DNA from: CAYYYW01 sp964476245
Lineage (GTDB): Bacteria; Patescibacteriota; Microgenomatia; UBA1406; HO2-37-13b
Direction of reading: 5' to 3'
DNA length: 31,572 bases
NCBI GenBank assembly: GCA_964476245.1
Contig: CAYYYW010000012.1
Location: 1-31,572 of the forward strand
Shown: piece after piece, positions 14,678 through 21,742 of the stretch
Layout: every line of letters starts with the position of its first letter
How positions within the stretch are numbered: the stretch's first letter is position 1
Program-made: the position numbers and the translations under genes
The notes under the pieces: generated by a model
What the model saw: only the letters and a program-made list of their open reading frames with translations
Databases searched by the model: none
What the model was told of the DNA's origin: nothing

Positions 14678-15334
14678 TTATCCAGCCTGGACAATAATCT
14701 TATAGAATTTTTCAGGGTCTAAAGAAGCGCCTCCGATTAACATTCCATCAATTTCATCATTTTTAAGATAATAAGAAGCATTGTTCTCATTGACGGAGCC
14801 TCCGTAGATGAATTTAATTTTATTTCCAAGTTCTAGTTTTTTCTTTGTAGAAAGAATTTGTTCTAACGATTCATTTTTGCCGGTACCGATAGCGGCGATT
14901 GGTTCATAGGCAATAAAATCGACTCGAGGTGGAATTTTGTCTCTTATACTTCTGAGGCAAAAAATCGGCGTGATATTATATTTCTTGGCGAGAGAATGTT
15001 TTTGGAAAAAAGCTTGATTGGTTTCTCGGAAAAATTTTCGTCTTTCACTATGGCCAATAATTACGTAGGTAATTAAACCCGATAAGTTTTTGGCGGTGAT
15101 TTCGCCGGTGTAGGAACCCTTTTCAAAACAGGAAACATCTTGGGCGCCGATTTTAATAAAAGGATGGTTTTTTATTTTACTATTCAGAAGTGGAATAAAA
15201 GGAGAAGGCGGACAGATAACTATTTGGGTATTTTTTTTTACATGGGCAAAATCATGTTTTAAAAATGAGTTTATCCATTCTTCCGCTTCGGTATAATTTT
15301 TGTTAGCTTTCCAATTGGCGATGATGTACTTCAT
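14678..15334 (-). CDS. tpiA: Triosephosphate isomerase (short form)
   Basis: A TIM-barrel enzyme interconverting dihydroxyacetone phosphate and glyceraldehyde 3-phosphate. Substrate residues N7 and K9 (NWKANK), catalytic H95 (IIGHSERR), catalytic E144 (AYEPIAAIGTGK) and the phosphate loop YGGSV at 178-181 are all present. At 218 aa it is about 30 residues shorter than usual. The missing part is between strand 5 (PIFCL) and strand 6 (FIAYEP), where only ~13 residues remain. It shares a palindromic promoter with uvrD. Confidence 0.93.
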   Translation of the reverse strand: MKYIIANWKANKNYTEAEEWINSFLKHDFAHVKKNTQIVICPPSPFIPLLNSKIKNHPFIKIGAQDVSCFEKGSYTGEITAKNLSGLITYVIIGHSERRKFFRETNQAFFQKHSLAKKYNITPIFCLRSIRDKIPPRVDFIAYEPIAAIGTGKNESLEQILSTKKKLELGNKIKFIYGGSVNENNASYYLKNDEIDGMLIGGASLDPEKFYKIIVQAG

Positions 15335-15341
15335 ATTTTAT

Positions 15342-15357
15342 GGTTATAATTATAACC
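15342..15357. promoter_or_regulatory. Palindromic divergent promoter, tpiA / uvrD
   Basis: The perfect 16-bp palindrome GGTTATAATTATAACC holds a TATAAT for each strand: plus 15345-15350 and minus 15354-15349. On the plus strand the uvrD ATG is 8 nt beyond the -10 box, giving a leaderless message. On the minus strand tpiA begins 14 nt beyond. The two -10 boxes overlap by 2 bp, so the two polymerases should compete. Confidence 0.6.
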
Positions 15358-15358
15358 T

Positions 15359-17134
15359 ATGACTTTTGATTTATCCAAACCAAGTCAGACTTGGTCCAAA
15401 GAATTAAATAAACAACAGGCAGAGGCGGTAAAAAATATTTCCGGACCTTCGATTATATTGGCGGGGGCGGGATCGGGTAAAACCAGAGTTTTAACTTTTA
15501 AATCGTTGTATCTTATTTTCGGTCATCAAGTGTCTCCTCAAAATATTCTTATGGTTACCTTTACCAACAAAGCCGCTTCGGAAATGAAGACAAGAATAAA
15601 ACAGCGTTTAGGCTTTGTGGGTACTTTTCATTCCTTTTGCGCCAAAGTTTTACGGGTTGACGGAGAGGGGATCGGAGTACCGAATAATTTTTTAATTTAT
15701 GATGAGGCGGATCAAAAGCAGTTGGTTGAAGAGATAATCAAAAAAAAAGATTTTGAAAAAAAATTTAGCGCGAGATATTTTTTGGAAAAAATTTCTTCGG
15801 CTAAAAATCAATTAATTGACGAGAATCAATATCCTCGACTGTTTAAAGACAGTATAAGCGAAAAGATAGCCATGGTTTATAGAGAATATCAAAAAGCCTT
15901 AATGAGAAATAAAGCCTTGGATTTTGACGATTTAATTCTAAAATGCGTCCGGTTATTTATGAAGGATAATGGCGTCCTGGAAAAATACCAGGAAAAATTT
16001 AGATATATATTGGTAGATGAATTTCATGATACCAACTATGCGCAATATGTTTTAACTAAATACTTGGCGGAAAAATACAAAAACGTTACGGTTGTTGGTG
16101 ATTTCTCTCAAAGTATTTATTCCTGGAGGGGGGCAGAGATTAGGAATCTGGAAAAATTTAAAGAAGATTTTCCCAAAGCCAAAACTTTCTATTTAGAAAA
16201 AAACTATCGCTCAACTCAAAAAATCTTAGATTTTGCCTATGAGGTTATTTCTAAAAACCAAAGCCATCCGATTTTGAAACTTTACACCACTAATCGTCAA
16301 GGAGAAGAAGTGGTGATTAATCAGTCGGATAACGAGCAATATGAAGCGCTTTTTGTTGCTTATGAAATTCAAAAACTGATTAGTAATGGCGTAGCTTTAG
16401 AGTCAATAGCTGTGCTTTATCGGATGAATGCCCAATCGAGAATAATTGAGGAAGCCTTTCTTCATTTAGGGATTCCCTATATTCTTATTGGTGGAACAAG
16501 ATTTTATGAACGGCGTGAGATTAAAGACATTCTTTCTTATGTGCGTTTAATCGTTAACCCGCTTGACGAAATCTCTCTTAAACGGGTTTTAAAAATCGGT
16601 AAAAAAAGATTTGAAAATTTTAAAAAATTAAAAAATCAAATTAGAGAATTAGAAACAGTAAAAATCATTGATAAAATTCTTCAGAAGACGGAATATCTTG
16701 GTTTATTTAACGAGAAAGATCCGGAAGATTTAGCCCGCCTTGAAAATGTAAAAGAATTACGGTCGGTAGCGATAATCTTTCCCAAGGTTAATGATTTTTT
16801 GGAGCAGGTAGCTTTGGTTGAGTCAGAATATTCGGAAAGCGAGAAAAAACAAAAAAATCGCCACGGCGCATATATGATGACTTTGCATCAAGCAAAAGGA
16901 TTAGAGTTTCCTTATGTCTTTATTGTTGGTCTTGAAGAGGGGATTTTACCCCATTCAAGATCTTTTTACGACCTTTTTGATTTAGAGGAAGAAAGAAGGC
17001 TTTTTTATGTAGGGTTAACCAGGGCAAAAGAAAAATTGTATATCACTCATACTAAAAAACGTTTTCTCTTCGGCCGCCACAGCCAATCTGTGGTTTCGAG
17101 GTTTTTAGAGGAAAACAATAACGAATTTTTTTAA
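15359..17134 (+). CDS. UvrD/PcrA-type superfamily 1 DNA helicase
   Basis: A 591-aa 3'-5' DNA helicase of the UvrD/Rep/PcrA group used in repair and removal of blocked forks. Motifs in order: Walker A AGAGSGKT (35-42), Ia TFTNKAASEM, TFHSF, II DEFH at 220-223, III GDFSQSIYSWRGAE, IV KNYRSTQKI, V TLHQAKGLEFPYVF, VI EERRLFYVGLTRAKEK. It is ~130 residues shorter than E. coli UvrD, mainly in the 2B region and C-terminal tail. The fourth residue of motif II is His instead of the usual Gln. It is followed by a TrpR-like gene. Confidence 0.93.
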   Translation: MTFDLSKPSQTWSKELNKQQAEAVKNISGPSIILAGAGSGKTRVLTFKSLYLIFGHQVSPQNILMVTFTNKAASEMKTRIKQRLGFVGTFHSFCAKVLRVDGEGIGVPNNFLIYDEADQKQLVEEIIKKKDFEKKFSARYFLEKISSAKNQLIDENQYPRLFKDSISEKIAMVYREYQKALMRNKALDFDDLILKCVRLFMKDNGVLEKYQEKFRYILVDEFHDTNYAQYVLTKYLAEKYKNVTVVGDFSQSIYSWRGAEIRNLEKFKEDFPKAKTFYLEKNYRSTQKILDFAYEVISKNQSHPILKLYTTNRQGEEVVINQSDNEQYEALFVAYEIQKLISNGVALESIAVLYRMNAQSRIIEEAFLHLGIPYILIGGTRFYERREIKDILSYVRLIVNPLDEISLKRVLKIGKKRFENFKKLKNQIRELETVKIIDKILQKTEYLGLFNEKDPEDLARLENVKELRSVAIIFPKVNDFLEQVALVESEYSESEKKQKNRHGAYMMTLHQAKGLEFPYVFIVGLEEGILPHSRSFYDLFDLEEERRLFYVGLTRAKEKLYITHTKKRFLFGRHSQSVVSRFLEENNNEFF

Positions 17135-17146
17135 TGATAGAAACTT

Positions 17147-17168
17147 TTCGATTATTCGAATAATCGAA
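17147..17168. promoter_or_regulatory. 22-bp palindrome, copy 1
   Basis: A perfect palindrome with half-site TTCGATTATTC, 13 nt after the uvrD stop. It is identical to copy 3, including the flanking ACTT. It is the most distant of three copies around the TrpR-like gene, about 150 bp from copy 2, so DNA looping is possible. A hairpin role is less likely because no T-run follows. Confidence 0.65.
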
Positions 17169-17283
17169 GCGAAACAAAAACGTTGCCCTTTTGTTTTAAT
17201 TTTAAAATAAATAGGTAAAAGCATATCGCAAAAAATAAGTCTTCATAACAAATAAAAACCCTATTTTTGATGACTATACTCCG

Positions 17284-17318
17284 TTGACTTCTTTTTCGAT
17301 TATTTAAATAATCGAAAC
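17284..17318 (+). promoter_or_regulatory. TrpR-like gene promoter with palindromic operator (copy 2)
   Basis: TTGACT (17284-17289), 17-nt spacer, AATAAT (17307-17312), then CGAAAC and ATG at 17319: a leaderless arrangement. The 22-bp perfect palindrome at 17295-17316, half-site TTCGATTATTT, covers the spacer and the -10 box. It differs from copies 1 and 3 only in the central two bases (TA instead of CG), which keeps full symmetry. A protein bound here would block the promoter, suggesting autorepression. Confidence 0.65.
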
Positions 17319-17756
17319 ATGGTGCAAATTTCAAAAAGAAAAATATCAGACGAACTATTTTCCAAATTATTTTTATTATTCTTTCAAATCGTAGGAAAAA
17401 AAGACAATAGTGACGACTTTCGCCAAGTAGTTAATGATCTATTCTCGCCAGTTGAAAGAATAATGATTGCTAAGCGCGTGGCGATAATCTACCTTCTTTT
17501 AAAACAAATTGATAAAGCTACTATTTGCACCGTTCTTAAAGTATCGTCTTCAACCGTGGCCAAATACGCGATTCTTATTGAAAAAAGCGAAGGGATTGTC
17601 CCGCAATTTAAAAAAATCTTGAAAAGCGAAAAAATTAGAATTTTTTTAGAAGATATAATTAACTCTTTTTTTGCTCCGGGAGCGTACGGAGTAAATTGGA
17701 AAAGGGCTTGGAAGAGAAAAATAGTTTCCGAAAAACGGAAACAACTTGGAATTTAG
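17319..17756 (+). CDS. YerC/TrpR-like DNA-binding regulator
   Basis: 145 aa. The core (~residues 30-115) has the all-helical Trp-repressor-superfamily pattern: FRQVVNDLFSPVERIMIAKRV, then a helix-turn-helix at ~67-86 (TICTVLKVSSSTVAKYA). YerC/YecD proteins lack the tryptophan pocket of TrpR and their ligand is not known. A basic C-terminal tail of ~30 residues (GVNWKRAWKRKIVSEKR) extends beyond the usual ~100-aa length. The gene sits between uvrD and a femX-like gene, and three copies of one 22-bp palindrome flank it. The copies over its own promoter and before femX suggest autoregulation and control of femX. Confidence 0.85.
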   Translation: MVQISKRKISDELFSKLFLLFFQIVGKKDNSDDFRQVVNDLFSPVERIMIAKRVAIIYLLLKQIDKATICTVLKVSSSTVAKYAILIEKSEGIVPQFKKILKSEKIRIFLEDIINSFFAPGAYGVNWKRAWKRKIVSEKRKQLGI

Positions 17757-17760
17757 ACTT

Positions 17761-17803
17761 TTCGATTATTCGAATAATCGAAAATTGAAATATTTGTTAC
17801 AAT
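17761..17803 (+). promoter_or_regulatory. femX promoter with palindromic operator (copy 3)
   Basis: The palindrome at 17761-17782 (half-site TTCGATTATTC) begins 4 nt after the regulator's stop codon. A -10-like TACAAT lies at 17798-17803 and the femX ATG at 17811 is 7 nt further, again leaderless. No good -35 is present; its expected place (about 17775-17780) is inside the palindrome, so a bound protein would cover it. Confidence 0.6.
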
Positions 17804-17810
17804 TTGAGTC

Positions 17811-18818
17811 ATGACAGATATAAAAGTTATCAGCGACGGTTTTGATATTGAAAAATATAACGAAAAAGCGCCTCATCCACTTCAATCTTGGGAGTGGGGA
17901 GAGGCAAGGAAGAAGATGGGGATTGAAGTTTTGCGATTGGGTGAATTTGAAAACGTCTATCAATTAACCTTCCATAAGTTGCCTTATGCCAATTTTAAAA
18001 TCGGCTATTTGCCCCGTTCGGTTTTTCCATCAAGTGAAGTTTTAGAGTTCTTAAGGGAAGAAGGCAAAAAAAGAAACTGTATTTTTATCAAAGTTGAGCC
18101 CCATAAACAAATCTTAAATCTTAAATCTCAAATCTTAAATCTAAATCTTAAATCTAAAAATTTTATTAAATCTTCCCATCCATTATTTCCCAACTGGACA
18201 ATAACGTTGGATTTGACCAAATCCGAAGACGAACTACTAAAAAACATGAAATCGAAAACAAGGTACAACATTCATTTGGCGGAGAAAAAGGAAGTGGTGG
18301 TTCGCGAAATGACCAATGAGAAAGGATTTGAGATCTTTAGTAGGTTATATTTTGAAACCTGCAGAAGACAAAAATATTTTGGCCATAATTATAATTATCA
18401 TAGAACAATATTTGAAACTTTAAAGAACAAAGCAGCCCATATTTTAATTGCTTTTTATAAAAACACTCCCCTCTCTTCTTTCGAAATATTTATATTTAAC
18501 GACGTTTTATATTATCCGTATGGAGGTTCGTCGCTTGAACATCGTAATCTGATGGGTGCTAATCTTTTAATGTGGGAAGCAATTAAATTTGGCAAAAAAC
18601 ACGGGGCTAAAAAATTTGATATGTGGGGGTCATTACCGCCAAATTATGATGTGGACGATCCCTGGGCCGGATTTACCCGATTTAAGGAAGGATACGGAGG
18701 AAAATTTGTGGAATTGGTAGGGAGTTATGATTTGGTAGTTAATAAAAGTATGTATTCTGTTTACAACTCAATTTATAAATTAAGAGGATTGTTGTTGAAA
18801 CTTAAGTCAAATTTCTAA
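17811..18818 (+). CDS. FemAB/FemX-family peptidoglycan aminoacyltransferase
   Basis: 335 aa with the two GNAT-like lobes of the FemABX family, which add amino acids from aminoacyl-tRNA to the stem peptide of lipid II to build the cross-bridge. Seen: PLQSWEWGEARKKMG near the N terminus, the NWTITLDL...LLKNMKSKTRYNI segment, YYPYGGSS, and GAKKFDMWG with DVDDPWAGFTRFKEGYGG, a typical Fem C-terminal motif. Residues ~100-117 (QILNLKSQ and following) come from an AAATCTT heptamer repeat between two strands. The preceding palindrome and promoter indicate control by the adjacent TrpR-like protein. The amino acid added cannot be told. Confidence 0.88.
   Translation: MTDIKVISDGFDIEKYNEKAPHPLQSWEWGEARKKMGIEVLRLGEFENVYQLTFHKLPYANFKIGYLPRSVFPSSEVLEFLREEGKKRNCIFIKVEPHKQILNLKSQILNLNLKSKNFIKSSHPLFPNWTITLDLTKSEDELLKNMKSKTRYNIHLAEKKEVVVREMTNEKGFEIFSRLYFETCRRQKYFGHNYNYHRTIFETLKNKAAHILIAFYKNTPLSSFEIFIFNDVLYYPYGGSSLEHRNLMGANLLMWEAIKFGKKHGAKKFDMWGSLPPNYDVDDPWAGFTRFKEGYGGKFVELVGSYDLVVNKSMYSVYNSIYKLRGLLLKLKSNF
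18109..18156. repeat. Heptamer repeat inside femX gene
   Basis: About six to seven units of AAATCTT, some one base short, inside the coding frame. It encodes I/L/N/K/S-rich residues. It parallels the heptamer run in the NUDIX gene but uses a different unit. Confidence 0.8.
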
Positions 18819-18971
18819 AAGATTTATATATAACTAATTTTTGAGGCAATGCCTTATCTTTAAATAACTACAAATTCTGTTAGGCCCTTTTAGTCATGTA
18901 ATCTTACGCTAGTTGTAGTATTTCTTTAGGGTGAAAATGAAACAAATGAAATATAATAAAAAAGACACTTC

Positions 18972-20702
18972 TTATTTATCTGTTAGCTTATACGGTTGAT
19001 CTTGATATGACCCATCGCGATAGACGGAAATATTCTTTAACCCCCTGCTATGAGCAAGAATAAATATTTGATATATATCGTCAATAGTGGCAGTTTTTGG
19101 TAGGTTTACAGTTTTTGATGCGGTTTCATCTATTACTCCATTAATACCTGCAAGCGCTGCTACCATCGCTATATGTTTCGACGAAGACAACTCTGTTGCG
19201 GTCTTTAAACATTGTTTTGCATGTAATGATAACTTAGTATTTTGAAATGTTCCCTCTTTGATTGCTTGTTGAAGAATTATGTTTTCGTTGCCTCCACTAT
19301 ATTTTTTTACAAATGAAGTAACAGATTTTGGAAATTTATCAATCCGATCAGGGAATCCAAAAATGGGTTCAATCCCAAAACTACAATCCATAAGAAGAGA
19401 CACTCGTGCTGCTGGAGGCTGTGTGACAGTAAGAATGTTTCGTAAATACCCCGTTTTTTTAATAACATCATTTAGCTTCTGCCAATCATTTCTTGATACT
19501 GTTCTGGTAGAAAAATCATATCGATTTTTTAAATAATCTTGATAGTATGCGTTTTTCGTTTTATATTTCATTGCCTCACACGAACCCCTAACTTTTCCTA
19601 AGTTCACAGACGCGCATTTAGAAGTGTAATTGACGAATGAAACAACATCACGAGCTAATCTCAATGATTCTTTTGTTGCATAAGGCAAATCATAATATAA
19701 TAGTGTATCTGCAATACCTGAGACGGCGATGCCAATTTTTCGTTTCAAACGAGCAACCGATGAACTTACTTTAGAAGGATACCTAGTAATTCCATATTCA
19801 ACTGCATTATCTAAAGCACGGACCACGATATTAACAACATCCTTCAGAAGATTAAAATTTATACCATGAGGAGTGCAAAATTTTGATATATTTATATATA
19901 TAAATTGACAAGTTTCCCCAACGGACAATCCCATTTCTGCACATGGCGGAGCTGATGTATAAGGAAGAATGTCTTTTATAGGATTGTCTTTATTCATTCT
20001 TTCAAGGTTTATAATGCTTGGATCACCAATCGTCCAGGCACTTTCTGAAATTTTCGATAGAAGATCTCGAGCGCGTACCTTTTTTCCATCAGATAACTGA
20101 TAAAGTTGATCTTTCATTACTGCCGTCATAAACGCATCGTCTACAACAACGGAACAATTAAAATGAGGCAGTCGGTGATGTTTTTTTAAAGCTATAAAAC
20201 GACAGATAGATGGGTGTGAAACATGAAGATTCGCCATATTGCCAATATACCGATCATATTCCTCACTTTTTGTTTCCTTTACTGCCATGTCATTCAACCA
20301 TAATAATAATTCTGTCGGATTTTTATATGGAGTCAGGTCAAACCCTGAACCCATGTTTTGTCGATAATATGCTTTAATCAGTTTTGCAGCCGATGTTTTT
20401 TTCCGAAGATCAGCGGGGATTATGGCGCAAGAAGAAAGCGCAGAGTTCTCATATCCTGGTCTTCCAGCATTAGTTAATGTTGGTGTTCCTGGAGTAAAAT
20501 ATTTTTCCGAAACATAGTAAGCAAAACGCTCTTTTGCTTTTTTTGTATCATTGGTGGGTGTGTTGAAAACAGATTCGACATTAAATAATGTTTTTACAAC
20601 TCTATCAAACATTTGTTGAGGAGATTCGTTAGGGGCTAATATTTTACCAGCAACTAAAACTTTTTTGGCATATTTTGAAGGCTTATATTTAATTAGTCGC
20701 AT
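18972..20702 (-). CDS. Divergent class II (B12-type) ribonucleotide reductase-like protein
   Basis: 576 aa from ATG 20702. An in-frame extension to 20753 would run across the promoter, so it is not used. The ten-strand barrel signatures are recognisable but altered: TPGTPTLTNAG, SSC (first redox Cys, C92), QNMGSGFDLTP in place of NGSGIGF, HPSICRFI, PPCAE with the radical-type Cys C254 and Glu E256, GETCQF with the second redox Cys (C265), GIEPIFGF, and the final SVYRDGS. The Asn of the usual NxCxE motif is Pro. No C-terminal Cys pair or zinc ribbon follows, and the length is below usual NrdJ proteins. It may reduce a nucleotide as a normal reductase or act on a related substrate for the adjacent cluster. 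It is divergent from that cluster across a shared promoter. Confidence 0.8.
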   Translation of the reverse strand: MRLIKYKPSKYAKKVLVAGKILAPNESPQQMFDRVVKTLFNVESVFNTPTNDTKKAKERFAYYVSEKYFTPGTPTLTNAGRPGYENSALSSCAIIPADLRKKTSAAKLIKAYYRQNMGSGFDLTPYKNPTELLLWLNDMAVKETKSEEYDRYIGNMANLHVSHPSICRFIALKKHHRLPHFNCSVVVDDAFMTAVMKDQLYQLSDGKKVRARDLLSKISESAWTIGDPSIINLERMNKDNPIKDILPYTSAPPCAEMGLSVGETCQFIYINISKFCTPHGINFNLLKDVVNIVVRALDNAVEYGITRYPSKVSSSVARLKRKIGIAVSGIADTLLYYDLPYATKESLRLARDVVSFVNYTSKCASVNLGKVRGSCEAMKYKTKNAYYQDYLKNRYDFSTRTVSRNDWQKLNDVIKKTGYLRNILTVTQPPAARVSLLMDCSFGIEPIFGFPDRIDKFPKSVTSFVKKYSGGNENIILQQAIKEGTFQNTKLSLHAKQCLKTATELSSSKHIAMVAALAGINGVIDETASKTVNLPKTATIDDIYQIFILAHSRGLKNISVYRDGSYQDQPYKLTDK

Positions 20703-20723
20703 GATAATAATCCAAAACAAACC

Positions 20724-20738
20724 AATTATAGTATAATT
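20724..20738. promoter_or_regulatory. Palindromic divergent promoter, RNR-like / kinase
   Basis: AATTATA-G-TATAATT is symmetric about one base and gives TATAAT to each strand: minus 20730-20725 and plus 20732-20737. The kinase ATG (20752) is 14 nt after the plus box; the RNR-like ATG (20702) is 22 nt after the minus box. The layout mirrors the tpiA/uvrD promoter and ties the two arms of the island together. Confidence 0.6.
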
Positions 20739-20751
20739 ACGATGTAAAATC

Positions 20752-21742
20752 ATGTCTATCCAAGAGAGACGAATTTCTACTAATGGTTTAATACCCCATG
20801 ACGTTTTGAAAATTATTTATACCGATACATTTTTGTCTCGTCTACCTACTATAGAAATGGTTTCTTCTGTAATTGGAGGCGTAGCTCACAGAGTTTATTG
20901 TATTTCCTCAGCTCAAGAAAGATATTATTTAAAAATCCGTGGCGATAGATTTGTTCAAATACCCAGCATTATCTGTAATCCAGCAGATATAGGTATGGAA
21001 TGCACGGCTTTACTGCAATTTCATCAAATAGCTCCCGAAAATTTTCCCAAGGTAATGTCTTTTAACTCTGAACAATTTTACATGGTATTAACTGACGCTA
21101 TTCCTAACGGTGACAAATTAGAATCAATGTTTCTGACAAATAAAGTATCTTCTCAGATGATATTTAACTTAGCTGATACTTTAAGAACAATCCACGATCG
21201 AGCCAAATCATACGACCAAGGAATACGATCAGACGATGACGCTGCTAAATATGAAGAATTATTTCAGCATAGATTCGGATATAGACATAACTTAGTTTTA
21301 GATGAACTTGTAGCACATTTAAGAAGAGTCGGGAATAGACATTTGATTAGGCGATGCTTCTCCTAAAAATATTGGAGCGAACAACAATGGAGAATTATTT
21401 ACTTTTTTTGATCTGGAAACTGCCCATAAGGGTGATGCAATGTTTGATTTTGCCTATTTATTAGCCCACGTTGTTTTACATACATTCACTAATCCGACTA
21501 TTGCGGTTAATGCTGTTGAAAGTTATCTTAAAGGTTATGGGAAACAAGATTATAATGAAGAAATGGTAAAACAAATTGTTCTAGGTATTATTTTATATCG
21601 TTTGAGCAGCATCATTCCTTACCCAACACAATTAACCCCTGATCAAAAAGAAATAGTCCAGAAAAAAACTGAATTGGCTTTACCTCTTCGGTTAAAAGAT
21701 GCTACTTGGCCAGAATTAATACATCTATTACAGTATGAGTAA
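20752..21742 (+). pseudogene. APH-type small-molecule kinase, frameshifted
   Basis: Two open frames form one ~330-residue protein of the aminoglycoside phosphotransferase / choline kinase-like fold. The first (20752-21366) contains the N lobe: the nucleotide-loop-like SSVIGGVAHRVYCIS, YYLKIRGDR with a likely ATP-contacting Lys, and an AENFPK-type hinge region. The second, from 21350 in the next frame, gives GDASPKNIG (catalytic loop, Asp and Asn), FFDLETAHKGDAMFDFAYLL (metal-binding Asp) and the C lobe. A single extra A at 21349 breaks the frame right before the catalytic loop. Everything downstream is intact and the stop overlaps the next gene by 8 nt, so this is a recent mutation, a sequencing error or a recoding site. 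Substrate unknown. Confidence 0.8.

Noticed and set aside
17152..17334. 60-aa minus-strand ORF between uvrD and the TrpR-like gene
   Set aside because: Its two ends are the translated palindromes, it has no ribosome binding site or promoter, and it overlaps the regulator's promoter and start.
18819..18971. Riboswitch or strong terminator between femX and the RNR-like gene
   Set aside because: Only weak pairings are visible (18842-18856 and ACTACAA/TTGTAGT at 18867-18919), with no clear T-run or known fold.
20703..20753. N-terminal extension of the RNR-like gene
   Set aside because: It runs across the divergent promoter and overlaps the kinase start; no family sequence lies there.
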